Part shown: piece by piece, positions 25,247 to 36,835 of the stretch
Layout: every line of letters begins with the position of its first letter
Position numbering within the stretch: the first letter of the stretch is position 1
DNA from: Apostichopus japonicus
Lineage: Eukaryota > Echinodermata > Holothuroidea > Aspidochirotida > Stichopodidae
DNA: 64,000 nucleotides
Direction: 5' to 3'
Assembly (NCBI RefSeq): GCF_037975245.1
Contig: NC_092569.1
Coordinates: forward strand, 16,416,001 to 16,480,000
Made by a program: the position numbers and the translations under genes
Notes under the pieces: generated by a model
Told to the model about the DNA's origin: nothing
The model's database searches: none
The model's input: the letters and a program-made list of their open reading frames with translations, nothing else

Positions 25247-25420
25247 CGTCCAGCCTCCCCCGTCAATTGAGTTATTACATGTAAACTTGAAAAGGTTCAT
25301 TGGCTCCATCTGGCTTAATCAGATAAATTCCAGATTCAGAGGAACTCCCTTCACATTGGTCGTAAACTTCTTTACAATCTCGAGGATATTCTGGCACTTG
25401 GTAGAAAAAGTAGGAAGAGT
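25247..25420 (-). pseudogene. FReD gene B exon 3 carrying the frameshift
   Basis: Codes the PEYPRDCKEVYDQCEG start of the fibrinogen domain, then loses frame at the position of the conserved cysteine. Genes A and C read TACTGTAAT on the minus strand where B reads TACATGTAA. Acceptor (TTTCTACAG) and donor (GTAAGA) are intact. Confidence 0.85.
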
Positions 25421-28400
25421 CTGTAGAAATGAAAGAAAAACTTTTAAGTGAACTACCGAACTCGATGTCCCGTTTACCTAACTCTCGATTAAGGTGAAAA
25501 TCACCGTTTGAAAAACAAATGTTTGTCAAATATTATAAATAAATCTTACATACATTTTTTTGCTTGAAAGAACACCATTGAAGTACACATTGTAAAATCG
25601 CAAAAAGAAACAACAAATAAACAGAATAATAATTAATGAAGTAACAGAATAACAAGCAAGTCCTGATAAGTTCTGGTAACTATTTTGTTAATTAGAAAGG
25701 ACAAATGTTGGCCCCCTTTTCACCGCCGCGACAAACATTAAAACAATTTCATTAATATTTTGTACTTTTCAGCCAGTGTTAAAAGCGTGCTGCTTTTCGA
25801 TTTTTCGATATTTTTTATAATTTTTATTTGACCAAATTACAAAATCCAGAGTACGCCTTTCTGTGAAGTAAGAATTATGAATAATGGTGGTAGGTCTTAG
25901 TTTATATAAAATACCGCATCAAGAAACGAGAGTATAAATGCATATTAACCATATTATGTGAAGACTACAAAAGCAGAAATCACCATTTTTGTCAATTCAG
26001 ATCATTAATATGACTGATTAATTACGTTCCCGTATTACTGTTTTTGATGATAGCAATTTTTTTTACAAACGGAATTGAATATTAATTGAGATAAATACAA
26101 TAAATGTATTTATTCACCAATGGGTATCTCCATAATAACAGTTTCCTAAAGGCATGAAATCCAAATTAATAATGTAAATTAAGTTTCATTCAAACAGAAA
26201 TTTTAAATGAAGTAAACTAAATTAAAAAATCAATTCTAGTAGCTATGTTTGTTTAAGATTAATCGACAAATGTTGGCCTTCTTTAGACCACCGCGAAAAA
26301 CGTTAAAAGGCTCTCAGTTTTGCTTACTATAAGTTGTTTTCAGCCAGCTTTAAAAGCTGGTTAGTTTTCGTTTTACAGTAGTGTTTGTAACCAAATTAAA
26401 CAATCCACAATACGTCTTTATGTAAAGAAAGTATTTAATAAATATTAACAACTCGATGATGATATAAGGTAGTAGGTATTGGTACATATTTAATAACCAC
26501 ATCACGAATCGGAAGTATAACAGCATATTAAACTAATGTATGTAAAACAAAGATGAAATCACAATAATTATCTATCAAAATCAATGATATAAATAACTTA
26601 TTTAGTTAGATGAATCCTATATATCGATGGGTACCTCTAAATTAAAAAAAAAAAATGAAAATTACATTCATACTTGCAATGTCCATTTTAGAACGTGTAG
26701 ATTTTTTCTTTGTTAAAGATTCATGTAAAAGTTCATTGAAATAGTAAACACAAAATGAATAAGAATGACACATTTTCTTACCTCCAGTGCTTCTTTTGTT
26801 CCTGCCAGAATTTTCCCGTCCAACATTCTAAAATGGAGATATGAAAATTGAAACATCAAAGTCAACAAATTCACTAAAAGGACATTCCGATAGGCAGGAG
26901 GGACTCGTTTGTAAAGGGTACTTACCGCCGAATTCAATTAAGTTCCAAAGCATTTTTAAGTTGCTGTTAATCTTTGGTTAAAGTTTAATGTAGTGAAATC
27001 AAGGATCATTAACTATGTCACCATTGGGTCATCTTAATCACTTCACTGATAGAGAAGCAGTTACTTTGACCTATCGTGTGACAAGGTTTCGGTAATATTC
27101 GTATAAAATATCTTTCTCTTTTACTCAGATATTTAGCTTCTTTGTAGGAAACATTACGGGAAATCAAGAGACACTATTCCAACACTCTATCCCAACACAG
27201 TATAACTATTCAGTTCATAACGTATATAGAACTTTCGTTAAGCCGTGACATATTTTAATGAACACAAAATGTGTTTCTATTTGATAGTGTATTGTCGTTG
27301 TGTTTACTTCTTGGCATACATGTTTGAAGAAACTTTTCAAATTATTTTTGAAACTGTTAAGATGACAGAATGACTGAAGAAACAAGTTACACACTCAACG
27401 CAATTGTTGTCCTGTTTCCCGCCCTTATATTGAATAATCTATATAAAACAATAATATGTGGCGATGAATTTTCGCGACATGAAGTGAGAAAGTAATATGA
27501 TTCGTTCTGGACGTTCACAATTTTCATAAATATATCTCATATTAATGGTCATGTTGTGTTTGTGTAGTAAAGGGAAATACGACTATAGTAGTGCTTACTT
27601 GAATTTATTATCGTTTAATTAGAAATTAAGGATTGATGAAAATAATGCGAATTGACTTTCATGTACATACAAATGCGTCTCGAATTATCCTGGTTAAATA
27701 AGTCGCTTTCGTACCTCTGAGCCATTTCTGCATTTTGTCATGTCACCTTGTTTTTTTATTATTATTTTTTTTCAGAATAAGCTGAATGAATAGCCCAGCT
27801 TCAACTTGAAACATAATTTACATTGATAAGAAAGTTTAGAGATTTATCTAAAATAGTACTAAGTACGGAAGGTACTCTCACCGTTTCTTCCCTTCAAGGT
27901 TATGTTTGCTTAGTAAGTTCTACCAGTTTGGCCTTATGACACATATGATGTATTTGTTAGTAATGATCTAGAATACTTTTTAAAAATTCCTTCATAAACT
28001 TATACAACAGATTTAATTTGCTACAATTAAAGCTATATGGAATGCATCGTATTAATCAATGTTGTGTTTAAGAACTTGGAAAACTTCAACGCACTGATCT
28101 TGACAACATTTTATCATCAATTGTTATATTCGCTTTTTGTGTTGTTCAAAAATTGAAATGGATTCCTTATTGCCTTCTCCATTTTTTTTCAAATGTTTCC
28201 AAAGATAAATCCTTTTTGAATGTTTTATATAAAAAATTATTCATTAACATAAACTAGCAGAGTTTCTCCATTAGAATCACTAATACAAATCCTAATCTAA
28301 TCTAATAAATCTGGAAAGACATATTTATTTGAGAGATATTTTACAGGCCTTTATTAATACATACGATTCAACAATGTTATTAAATCTATTAAACCCTAAT

Positions 28401-30898
28401 ATGCTATTTTAACCAGTCTCAGTCATAAACGAATTGTTCAGTTTTCCTTTGTAGTAATACGGCGTACTTTTGACGTTTATATTCAACACTACAACACAGT
28501 TTAAGGCAATGATTGATTCTTGTCATTTGTTTAAACTGTTATTAAAATATTTGGATATTCCATCGCTATGTCGTCGATGTCAAGCCAAGGAAAACATGTT
28601 CTAAGAACACGGAAGAGAACAATTTATTTTTTATTTTTAATAAAAAAAAATTGAGTCTCTCGGTAGAATATATAACTTTCAGTAGTGCGTGTCCCGATTA
28701 GATACTTAAAAGTTTGGTAAATGTTGTTCTTTGGTTAACTTACAGAGTTAAACAAGCCGAAGCAACGTTATTCTCTCCTTGGTATATTGGGTTGTGTTTA
28801 TGGTAAGTTTAATTAATGAAATATATAACGAAAGTAATATAAAGTTATTCTTTAATATACATGTCCTCTTACTTGGTAGATTCACATCGAATATTATCTA
28901 TTCAATATTTACATCAAGTGTTTGTGATTTATGAGTATAACTTATGATTCTAAGGCATCATTCCACAAGATTTAATATGAATATAGAGACGTTTTAAGTT
29001 TGATCGATTGCTCTGAGTTTCTGAGATTCGGCAGCAAAGTGTCAAGAGCGTTAACATTTGTTAAAAGTAATAATTTATTGGTTTCCTAAGTAATTCACAG
29101 TAAGTAATAGACTGACATTTGAGTATCAAGTTTTTAACTATTTTGATTTCTTCATTGATTCCTTAATGAAGTTACTTGCTATTTGGAAAGGTATCAGTGA
29201 AAACACATTTGTCAAATTTATATATTTCTTGGCGCAAAAAAGAGAATGCCTATCCAAGAATATCATCAATTACAGGTTAAGGACTGATTACTGGTAAAAG
29301 CGACATTTATCATAACATGTAAATAATTTTCGCTACCAAATTACATCCAACAGAATATATAATACATATTCAATGAATGGGAAATACATATTTATTTGAG
29401 AGAAATTTTAGAGGCCATAATGATTAAACACGATACAACGGTGACATGAAACATAGACTGAAATATGATATTTTACTCAGTCCCCTGAAAAAGATTGTTT
29501 GATATTCATTTGCACTGATATGCGGGACTTTGGCCAGACATATCCGAAGTTCCTGTTGTAAACTTGATGAAATAAAGTCGATATGTATTCTTTTCAACTT
29601 TTCAACTGCTATGAAAAGAAATCCTATCAAGAATTCCTTGGTGAGATGTCAAGGAAAGAACGCGCTCAAAACACAGGAGAAAACAAACTACAATGTCGAT
29701 TGATATAAACAATGAGTCTTGCGGTAGAATAAATACATTTCTATAATAGTGGGTATCGTGAGTAGATATTCACAATTGCCAAAATCGTTGCTTTGTTTAT
29801 TTTTTACATAATTAAACAAGTCAAGACAACTTTATTCTTTTTTGTCTACTTTTAATCTGCTTTAGTCTTAAATGTAATAAACGGAATATAAATTTGACAT
29901 TTGAAATTATTGGATCTCATTTTCTTGATATATAAAAGATAATCGCTTGAATCATTCCCGTAACTTAAGTTTTTATGATTTATGAGTATTTTTATTTTAT
30001 TTAAGACATCATTTAACCGTTTAATCTTACTAACCTAATCCATTAATAAGAAAATATTAAGTTTTATCAATGGTTCAAATAGTTCCTACTATTGTTTCAA
30101 TGCATTAAGTTATTGGTATTGCACTGTATCATGTATCTAGCAAGTTACCTTCCGTCATGTATTTTTTAAATATATATTTCAATTGCTAAAAATGGATATT
30201 GGAACTATGTTTGTACTATAGGATTGATGTACTAAGTTGGAAGCCAGTTAACGATGGATCAAGGAAAAATTTCAATTAATCTTTGTTAAGGAATCCACAG
30301 TTATATCCTTAGATATGATAACTATTTTCATGTTTTTTGTTTTCAATAATTGTCATAGTTTATTTGCTATGTTGGACGATATAATTAAATACCCGTTTGA
30401 AACGTGATCGTTTCGACGAAATATGGGCAAGTCATTGTCAATTTTAAATTGCTTATTGTATTCGTTAACAAAAGGAATTATTATCGTTGTTTCGAGAAAA
30501 TAACTGATATTTAGACCCCCTTTCAAACCTATCCATATTAATGATATGGTGTAATTAAACTTATTATATTTTATTGTGCACACCGACAATAATGTCAAAC
30601 AGCATGGTAAAGAGAAACTGAAAATCAGATGTAGTTTAAAAATGATTGAGTTAGAAAATCATTTATCACAATTAAATATTCAACTTCAACTTGAATTTGT
30701 TAAAAGATAAAGGAAACTTACGGTTTCTGCCTGAAAAGCTGGAAGTTGAGAGAAGAGTCCCAAAACACAAAATGTTAGGATGAACTGCATCTTGACGATT
30801 TTTTCTGGTCTTGACGATCACAAATCTCAAGAAGGAATGAAGTAAACTTTCTGGCAGTGTACCAGTTCAACCACTTTATGTGCATACCCTACGTTCTA

Positions 30899-30953
30899 TG
30901 ACGTGGTTGTTGACACGTGTCACCGAAGAGCTGATTAACCATTTACATTTATA
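30899..30953 (-). promoter_or_regulatory. Upstream region of FReD gene B
   Basis: TGACGTGG (plus-strand reading) at 30899-30906, CACGTG at 30914-30919 and a minus-strand TATAAA at 30948-30953. The arrangement is the same as at 680-740 and 14990-15044. Confidence 0.4.
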
Positions 30954-32159
30954 CTAATTGTTATAACCCGGATGATCACGTAAATAAAAACATAAGCTTA
31001 CAGTTTTTCTATTGTCCCTTAAAGAGTAACATTTATGACAATTACTATTAGTACATTTTGATAGCTTTAATTGTATAGACGTAATGCGATGTCACTTTAA
31101 TGGTCATATTAGTTATATTACATTCATATACAATCTTAAACCAATTCAGAATATCTCTTTCGATAACACAAATTTTATCGCATATATATTACATTTTGCT
31201 TTTTAACCTTTCGCCTATAAGTAAGTTTGAATCCTAACGTACTACTTTCAATTAACCGAGTTTCGTCTCCTGCAGCTTACCATCAACACTTTAATGATGT
31301 TAAGAAAACTCCTGTAAAGTCCATTAAGCAGTGCCAAAATTGAACTATATATCTACAACCAAGCCTTAGGATACCATTCAACAGTATCAAACCTCAATAT
31401 CTATTTTTTTAAAAAATAAAATCCAACCAACGCTCTCTACAAGTTGCCATGTGTTTGTGATATTACCCAGGATGCAACGTTTGCATGACGTCACACATGC
31501 ACCTCGGCAGAGTTAGACTTGCCGCTATGCAGATTCTCTCGTAGTACCGCTGCACACAAAACAACGCTGGCGTACGGTATATGCTGAAACTGCTAAACTA
31601 TCACTAATTTTCAAATTATTACAACGGTTGAACTGGACTTTATTATCCAGAAATTTAAAGAAAAATAACTTAAGTTACCTTGTAGCCATCTTGCTTTCGA
31701 TTTTGAGTAATGTATACAGACGAGATGTAGCCTAGGCCTAAATAGTGTATCGTCCAATGTCCACAATCGTAGTTCAGGTAACAAGTATAGTTACTATATA
31801 ACTTAGTCATAGTAACACTACTCAACATACTGTACTCGATCATCACTTCGTCGATGAAAAGTATCGTTTATTCGAGCAATTCAACATGACTGAGGCCCAC
31901 ATTATCCCAGATGACTATTGCGTAGAACTGACTCCATCACCGTGACATAAGGTGCCACAAAGTATTAGTAATTTCAGAAGAAAGTTATCGAGCCATAGTT
32001 TAAAATTCGGAAGCAAACAATGACAATCACTGTGCGTCTGTGTTGACAGTCATCTTGCAAAATACCAATTTATTTATAAACGACATTAAGCGTACGTATG
32101 TATCTATCCTTCAAAATTGGTTAAATATTCTACATTTACTTGAAGTATGAAGATGTTTA

Positions 32160-33900
32160 GTTATTAAACCACTGGCAAGTTAGTACCAATTTCAGCTCTC
32201 AGTGTATCGTTAAAAGTCATAGTTGCTGGCAAGTTATATTAAAATGCTTAGAAACTATTTTTCTTTCATCAGTAATCTCATTTACCCCTTGATTATCCTA
32301 GGAGTTTGCCAAGTCTATATATATTTCAAATTAGTAAAGAAGCTCTCCTTTAAGCTTGTAATATATTTTTGTCATCTATAAGACACTCATCCGTACCAAG
32401 TTTCTTTTCGCCGGCCTGATGAGAAAAAATGAAATTTATATGCTCCCTTGTTCACTCGTTCCCACGTCTTCTAGCTCCCTTGTCCATAATTGTCTTCTTG
32501 GATTATTGTATATACATGCTATGTATGTATACTACGTATGTTAAGTGGGTATGAAAAAAGCGGGCGCACATTCGAATTCAAAAATATAGGAAACCAAATT
32601 ATTCAAGAACGACACATTTATCGTCAATGTGTTAAACTTTGTTTTATTACTTTTATCACGGACATGCTGAGTAACCATCTTAATATGAACTATAACATTA
32701 TACCGTTAATAGAATCACCCACTTCGAACATTGTCTTTTGCTTATTGTTTGGTATGAGAAAGAGCCCTTTCAAACAACTAGGTTTATAAATTTAAATGTC
32801 TCTACATGCAGACACATTATTTCAGTTGCTTAGATGCAACCCAAAACACAATAGAGAAACTAACCGTTACATGTTTAAGGGCTCCCATATATAACTGGTT
32901 TACAGTGTATCTTGTTTTGTTTTTGCTTTTGTGTGTCCGACAAATCATGTTGTATATCATTTACGGATACGTTGCTTTTTATATGAGGTTTTAAAGAATT
33001 TATGTTGGTTTAGTAATTATAACTATATAAAAAGATGCTGTAATAGTTACAATTTACCATTAAAAGGCGCATTCCAAACAATCTACTATTTTAAGGCGAA
33101 TATTTTGAAATCCGGACTAACTATGGAATCATCGTGAGCACTCTTTTCTCCTGGTGTATAAGGTATTGCGAATTAGATTCTGCCTAAAGCGAACCTTTTA
33201 CGATAATAATGAGATTTACACGAAGTATTGTTTTTGCCTCGATTCTGATTGTTTTATCGGTTAAAACTGGTAAAGATGAGTACCCGTTACTTAGTTAAAA
33301 CGGATGTGTGTTATGATTTCTTAACATCTGTTACATTTATGACTAGTTGCTACTGCAGTACACCTACAAACAGAAAATACTAAACACTCTCATCCTATGC
33401 ATATTGATTAACTGGATAACCAGACTACTTTAAAGGTTTCGCCAATAATTTCGTCTACATTTATTGGAAGACACTTAACTGCAAAACGCTTAAAATCTCC
33501 ATGTTGAACCATCTTTACAACGTCAGTTTGTAAGTTTTGCACAGTAGCATCTGCTGACAAGTCTAACATGTGTTACGGTGTTATAATATACTACACTAGG
33601 TCTTCTGACTGTTCTGACCAAATGAAAGTTATAAGTTAATATTAGAGATTCCACTCTTATAAGTTGGTAATTTAGCCGCCAATCCATTTTTTAAAGTGTA
33701 CATTAATCACATGAAATGATCTACCGTAATGTCTACCGTAAAATTCGTCCACTGTGGGAAAACCTCTGCATAAGCTACAGTGTAGCACCACATGTGAAAG
33801 TTCCATTACCTTTATCTTCTCCAATTCTATCGTAACTATGTAAATCCAGACTTTTACAATTCTTTACGACCTTTTGTTATTGGTTATTAGTAACTTTATC
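32160..33900. other. Unit-3-specific stretch with no recognised gene
   Basis: Replaces the sequence found at 1980-4450 in unit 1. Plus-strand ORFs of 60-100 codons occur (for example 32490-32789), but they lack recognisable domains, splice context or a copy elsewhere in the window. I see no gene here. Confidence 0.4.
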
Positions 33901-33930
33901 CCCATGGTTGTACCGAGATGTGCACATATC

Positions 33931-34405
33931 TTATAGATCAAGATCGGATTTTGAGTTCAAATCATTGTATAAGTTATCGGAATCAGTTCCATGCATTTTA
34001 AGCTCTTCAGAGTCAAATAGGTTACTTAGCGTGTTCGTTATTGCATAATAATCTCCCACGAGATAGACAAAGGCACCATTGTACATATATATGAATGGAA
34101 CGTAATCGTTGGCGACGACATCCAACATATCCGGATCATCCGGGTATTTATAATTCTCGTGTGGTATGTAGGTACCACCCATACTCACTTGGTAACCAAC
34201 GACACTATAGTCAATCGCTGTCAACAATGTTGTATCTAAACGAGATATCTGAGAGTACCTGGTAATTGCCGGACAAAGAGGATTCAATTAACAATGCAAT
34301 CCCGAAAATTCAGCCGTATCGGAATTGTTCGCGGGCTTCGTAGCAGGAACAATCGAAAAGCCCGGAAAGTTAGTAGGATCAATCTCCTCAGTGTTAGTTT
34401 ACAAA
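33931..34405 (-). pseudogene. Possible broken exon of an unrecognised protein
   Basis: The minus-strand frame ending in a TAG at 33931 stays open upstream through a single TAA (34284-34286) to a plausible acceptor (CTAACACTGAG near 34395). With that stop ignored the frame gives about 150 residues, including NFPGFSIVPATKPANN, then after the stop NPLCPAITRYSQISRLD and a GYQVSMGGTYIP segment. Composition (Pro, Asn, Tyr, few charges) resembles an extracellular protein, but I do not recognise the family. The in-frame stop and the lack of neighbouring exons suggest a decayed fragment that came in with the unit-3-specific sequence. Confidence 0.35.
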
Positions 34406-34869
34406 CATTAAAACAAAATATGTCAAATTTCTTGATATTATCTGGTAGAATATTACAATCGATTTTGCTTTTCACTCCGCAACCGCTCAGGCTTAGAATA
34501 CTAGATTTAGATGGTGAACGCCTAGTATGATCAGTACAGGGTGGTTCCTCAAGTAATTTTTTACATACAAAATCTGAAGAATCCAAGGTTGAAGGCCCGA
34601 GATCCTATAATAAGTTGTAAAGTTGTAGTTCCTTCACTTTTTCATCTCTCAAATGCAGTTTCAAATATTCTTTTCCGAATCTAAATTTCAATAAATACGA
34701 ACGAAATCGTTAGTACTACTAATAATCAACCCACGGCACTGTTATGATCCGCAGTCAGTCACTGCAACTTGTCAATTTTCGCGGAACTAGTTAGACCGAT
34801 ATGACAACCCTCGCTGTTAATTTTAGGCGTGGTTGGAGAGCCCTATTGAAACACCTGAGGCTTAATGCA

Positions 34870-36540
34870 GTCAATACTATTCCTTTGCAGGTACCATACC
34901 AGCAAAAAAAACCACAAATATGACCAAATGTAAAGCTTGTTTTAGCATAATATCAGTTACCATCATATTTCTGTATGCCCTTATATGAAAAGAGAATAAT
35001 TTAAAACAGAGAGGATTGAAGGTGATATAAACCATTTTAGAAATTCTTTGGTTAAATGTGGATATTACTCCGACGGAGCAGATGGAAGGGTTGGCTTTAG
35101 TTTGCTACACTTGCTCCTCTAAACGGTCATGATATGGAAATTTGCACGTGCCATGACAGACAAAGTTATCAGCTATCGTGTGGTGGGTAGGATATGCCAG
35201 TTGAAATCTTCTATCTAGAGTTTGGCTGTTCTTGAAAGATCAATGGAACGATTATTGTGGTGGGACACCTGAAGCCATGATTTAGTAGAGGGCGCTCTTC
35301 ACAAACAATGAAAACCTCATGGCGATGCAAATGTAATTAAGAAAAACGAAAGAATCATCGATACTCATTTGAATCTCTGTAAATGACATTCACGACAGCG
35401 CTAAAATTGTGAATTTGCTGTTTTTTGTATTAATGAGGTAAAAATGACATTTTTCTAAGCTTTTTGTTATGTTTACTGAGCAAATTCAAGAGTCGGTGCT
35501 CGTCGAAGGATCTTACACGTTGTTTTAAAGACAAGAAAGTATATTTAAATATGTATTCGTCCTCTTTAGTGATATAAGTTGGTGAATGAGATGTTTGCAA
35601 CTCATGGTACATATTTTGAGTTCAACAAGTCATAAAAGCATTATGCTTTCTACTTCAAATTTATATGTTGTTTCAATTCAAACATAACAACATCCTCTTG
35701 TCTTCGTACCTGTGATCATGATACCACTATTATGTATCGGGACGAATTTAATACTTTAGAATGGAATATGTTAATAAGTTCACACGGTGAGAGAACAATG
35801 TCTTACTTTAAAAGATATTTTCGTGTATACGTTGAGGATTACGTTGACAATTGGCGAGTAAAGGAAAAAATGTTGCACTGCCATATCTAGTCGATTGATT
35901 TTTGATGATAATTCGTTTCATATATAGGACTACATGAGAAAGTAAGCAAATATTCCTGGCATGTACGGAACTGTATTGCTTGTGAGTAATTGTGCACTTC
36001 ACGGTAATTAGATATATCGTAACATTCTATCGCTGACTCCAAAACAAGTAACTCGAACTTTGTGCATGGTTACAGGACGGGCCTCACACTTTTTTTATTG
36101 TACTGGGTCGTAGTGGCTGGGTCGAAGGGGTTGGGGATGGGGCCAATAAGTGAAGTCGTGCAGGGCTGCGGTAGTTAAAATATTATTGTTCTTGAACGGT
36201 AGATAGGGGTGGAGGAGTGGAAGATTGCTTCGAGGCAAAACCTGTAAACTGGAGTCATTGTGGATAACGGTTTTTTCTGTAGCTTATATATTGGGCGTTA
36301 TCCTCGATTAATGTCGATCTCATTTTAGTAATGAAAACAATATAATTTGCATAAAAAAAAAACGCTCGATGCAAGCCACAATGGTTTCACAATGAAAAAA
36401 ACTTCAAGATGGACGAGTCTGGAAATGTTTGTATTCATCTTCCTTTAATAATCATCATTCGATGTTATAAAAATCATTAGGAGTTGTTAAGTTAATAGTC
36501 GGATATTTCACAAGTTAGGCTATATGACGATGACACAATG
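34870..36540. other. Downstream flank of FReD gene C, no gene seen
   Basis: Mostly unique in the window. A 120-bp island at 35280-35400 matches 4640-4810 of unit 1, so this is a rearranged copy of the intergenic region. ORFs are short and unsupported. Confidence 0.4.
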
Positions 36541-36578
36541 TTCGATGATCATTCTAGTTGCTGAGAACGGTCGATGTA

Positions 36579-36835
36579 TTACACTGGACGTATCTTCATT
36601 TCAGCGTATTTTATGTTGTAACCACTCCCTGGAAGATTATACCAGAATATGCTCTTGTAATTAGTACTTCCAGATGTGTACAGTCCGTTCAGGTTAGAAT
36701 AATAATAATAACAATAAGTACCGTACCACCACGCTCCGTGACAATGCTGGGCCAAGTTATAACTAGAGTGACGATCATTGTCGCGGTCTAACGTCGTAAA
36801 TGTCTGGTTTCTGTGATTCGCCATCCTATCGTTTG
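36579..36835 (-). CDS. FReD gene C exon 5: diverged terminal exon with relocated cysteines
   Basis: Entered from acceptor TTTCCTTTCGCAG in phase 1. The loop reads AQHCHGAWWYGTYCYYYYSN, one residue longer than in A, followed by LNG. The Tyr run is encoded by TAT codons (36699-36714). The first Cys lies two residues before GAWWY, whereas in the family it is six before; the second follows WWY by four. They could pair with each other, but differently from the canonical disulfide. Confidence 0.82.

Larger units (their letters stand above)
14882..30790 (-). repeat. Segmental duplication unit 2 (contains FReD gene B)
   Basis: Second tandem unit, 15.9 kb. Removing the 1605-bp solo LTR at 21857-23461 brings it to 14.3 kb, matching unit 1. 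Unit-specific insertions include about 1.0 kb at 19209-20238 and a 361-bp MITE at 20328-20688. The intergenic part (about 15050-20930) shows no supportable gene. Confidence 0.8.
21034..30790 (-). pseudogene. Fibrinogen-related gene B, frameshifted in exon 3
   Basis: Same five-exon design as gene A: 30722-30790, 26782-26827, 25247-25420, 24406-24676 and 21034-21284, with the same phases and splice motifs. Exon 3 is 174 bp instead of 173 because of an extra T near 25280. It turns the VYC codons into Tyr-Met-stop, so the fibrinogen domain ends after about 30 residues. Exons 4 and 5 remain open and highly similar to gene A (exon 5 retains DSDND, GAWWY and NLNG). This means inactivation is recent, or the base is an assembly error. 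The exon 5 loop reads WWYKTYDYNVNLNG, one residue shorter than in A and without the TAT run. Intron 4 hosts a solo LTR. If the base is an error the gene would encode about 269 aa. Confidence 0.8.

Noticed and set aside
32490-33137. Three plus-strand ORFs of 60-100 codons in unit 3
   Set aside because: No domain, no signal of splicing, AT-rich codon content as expected by chance, and no copy in the other units.
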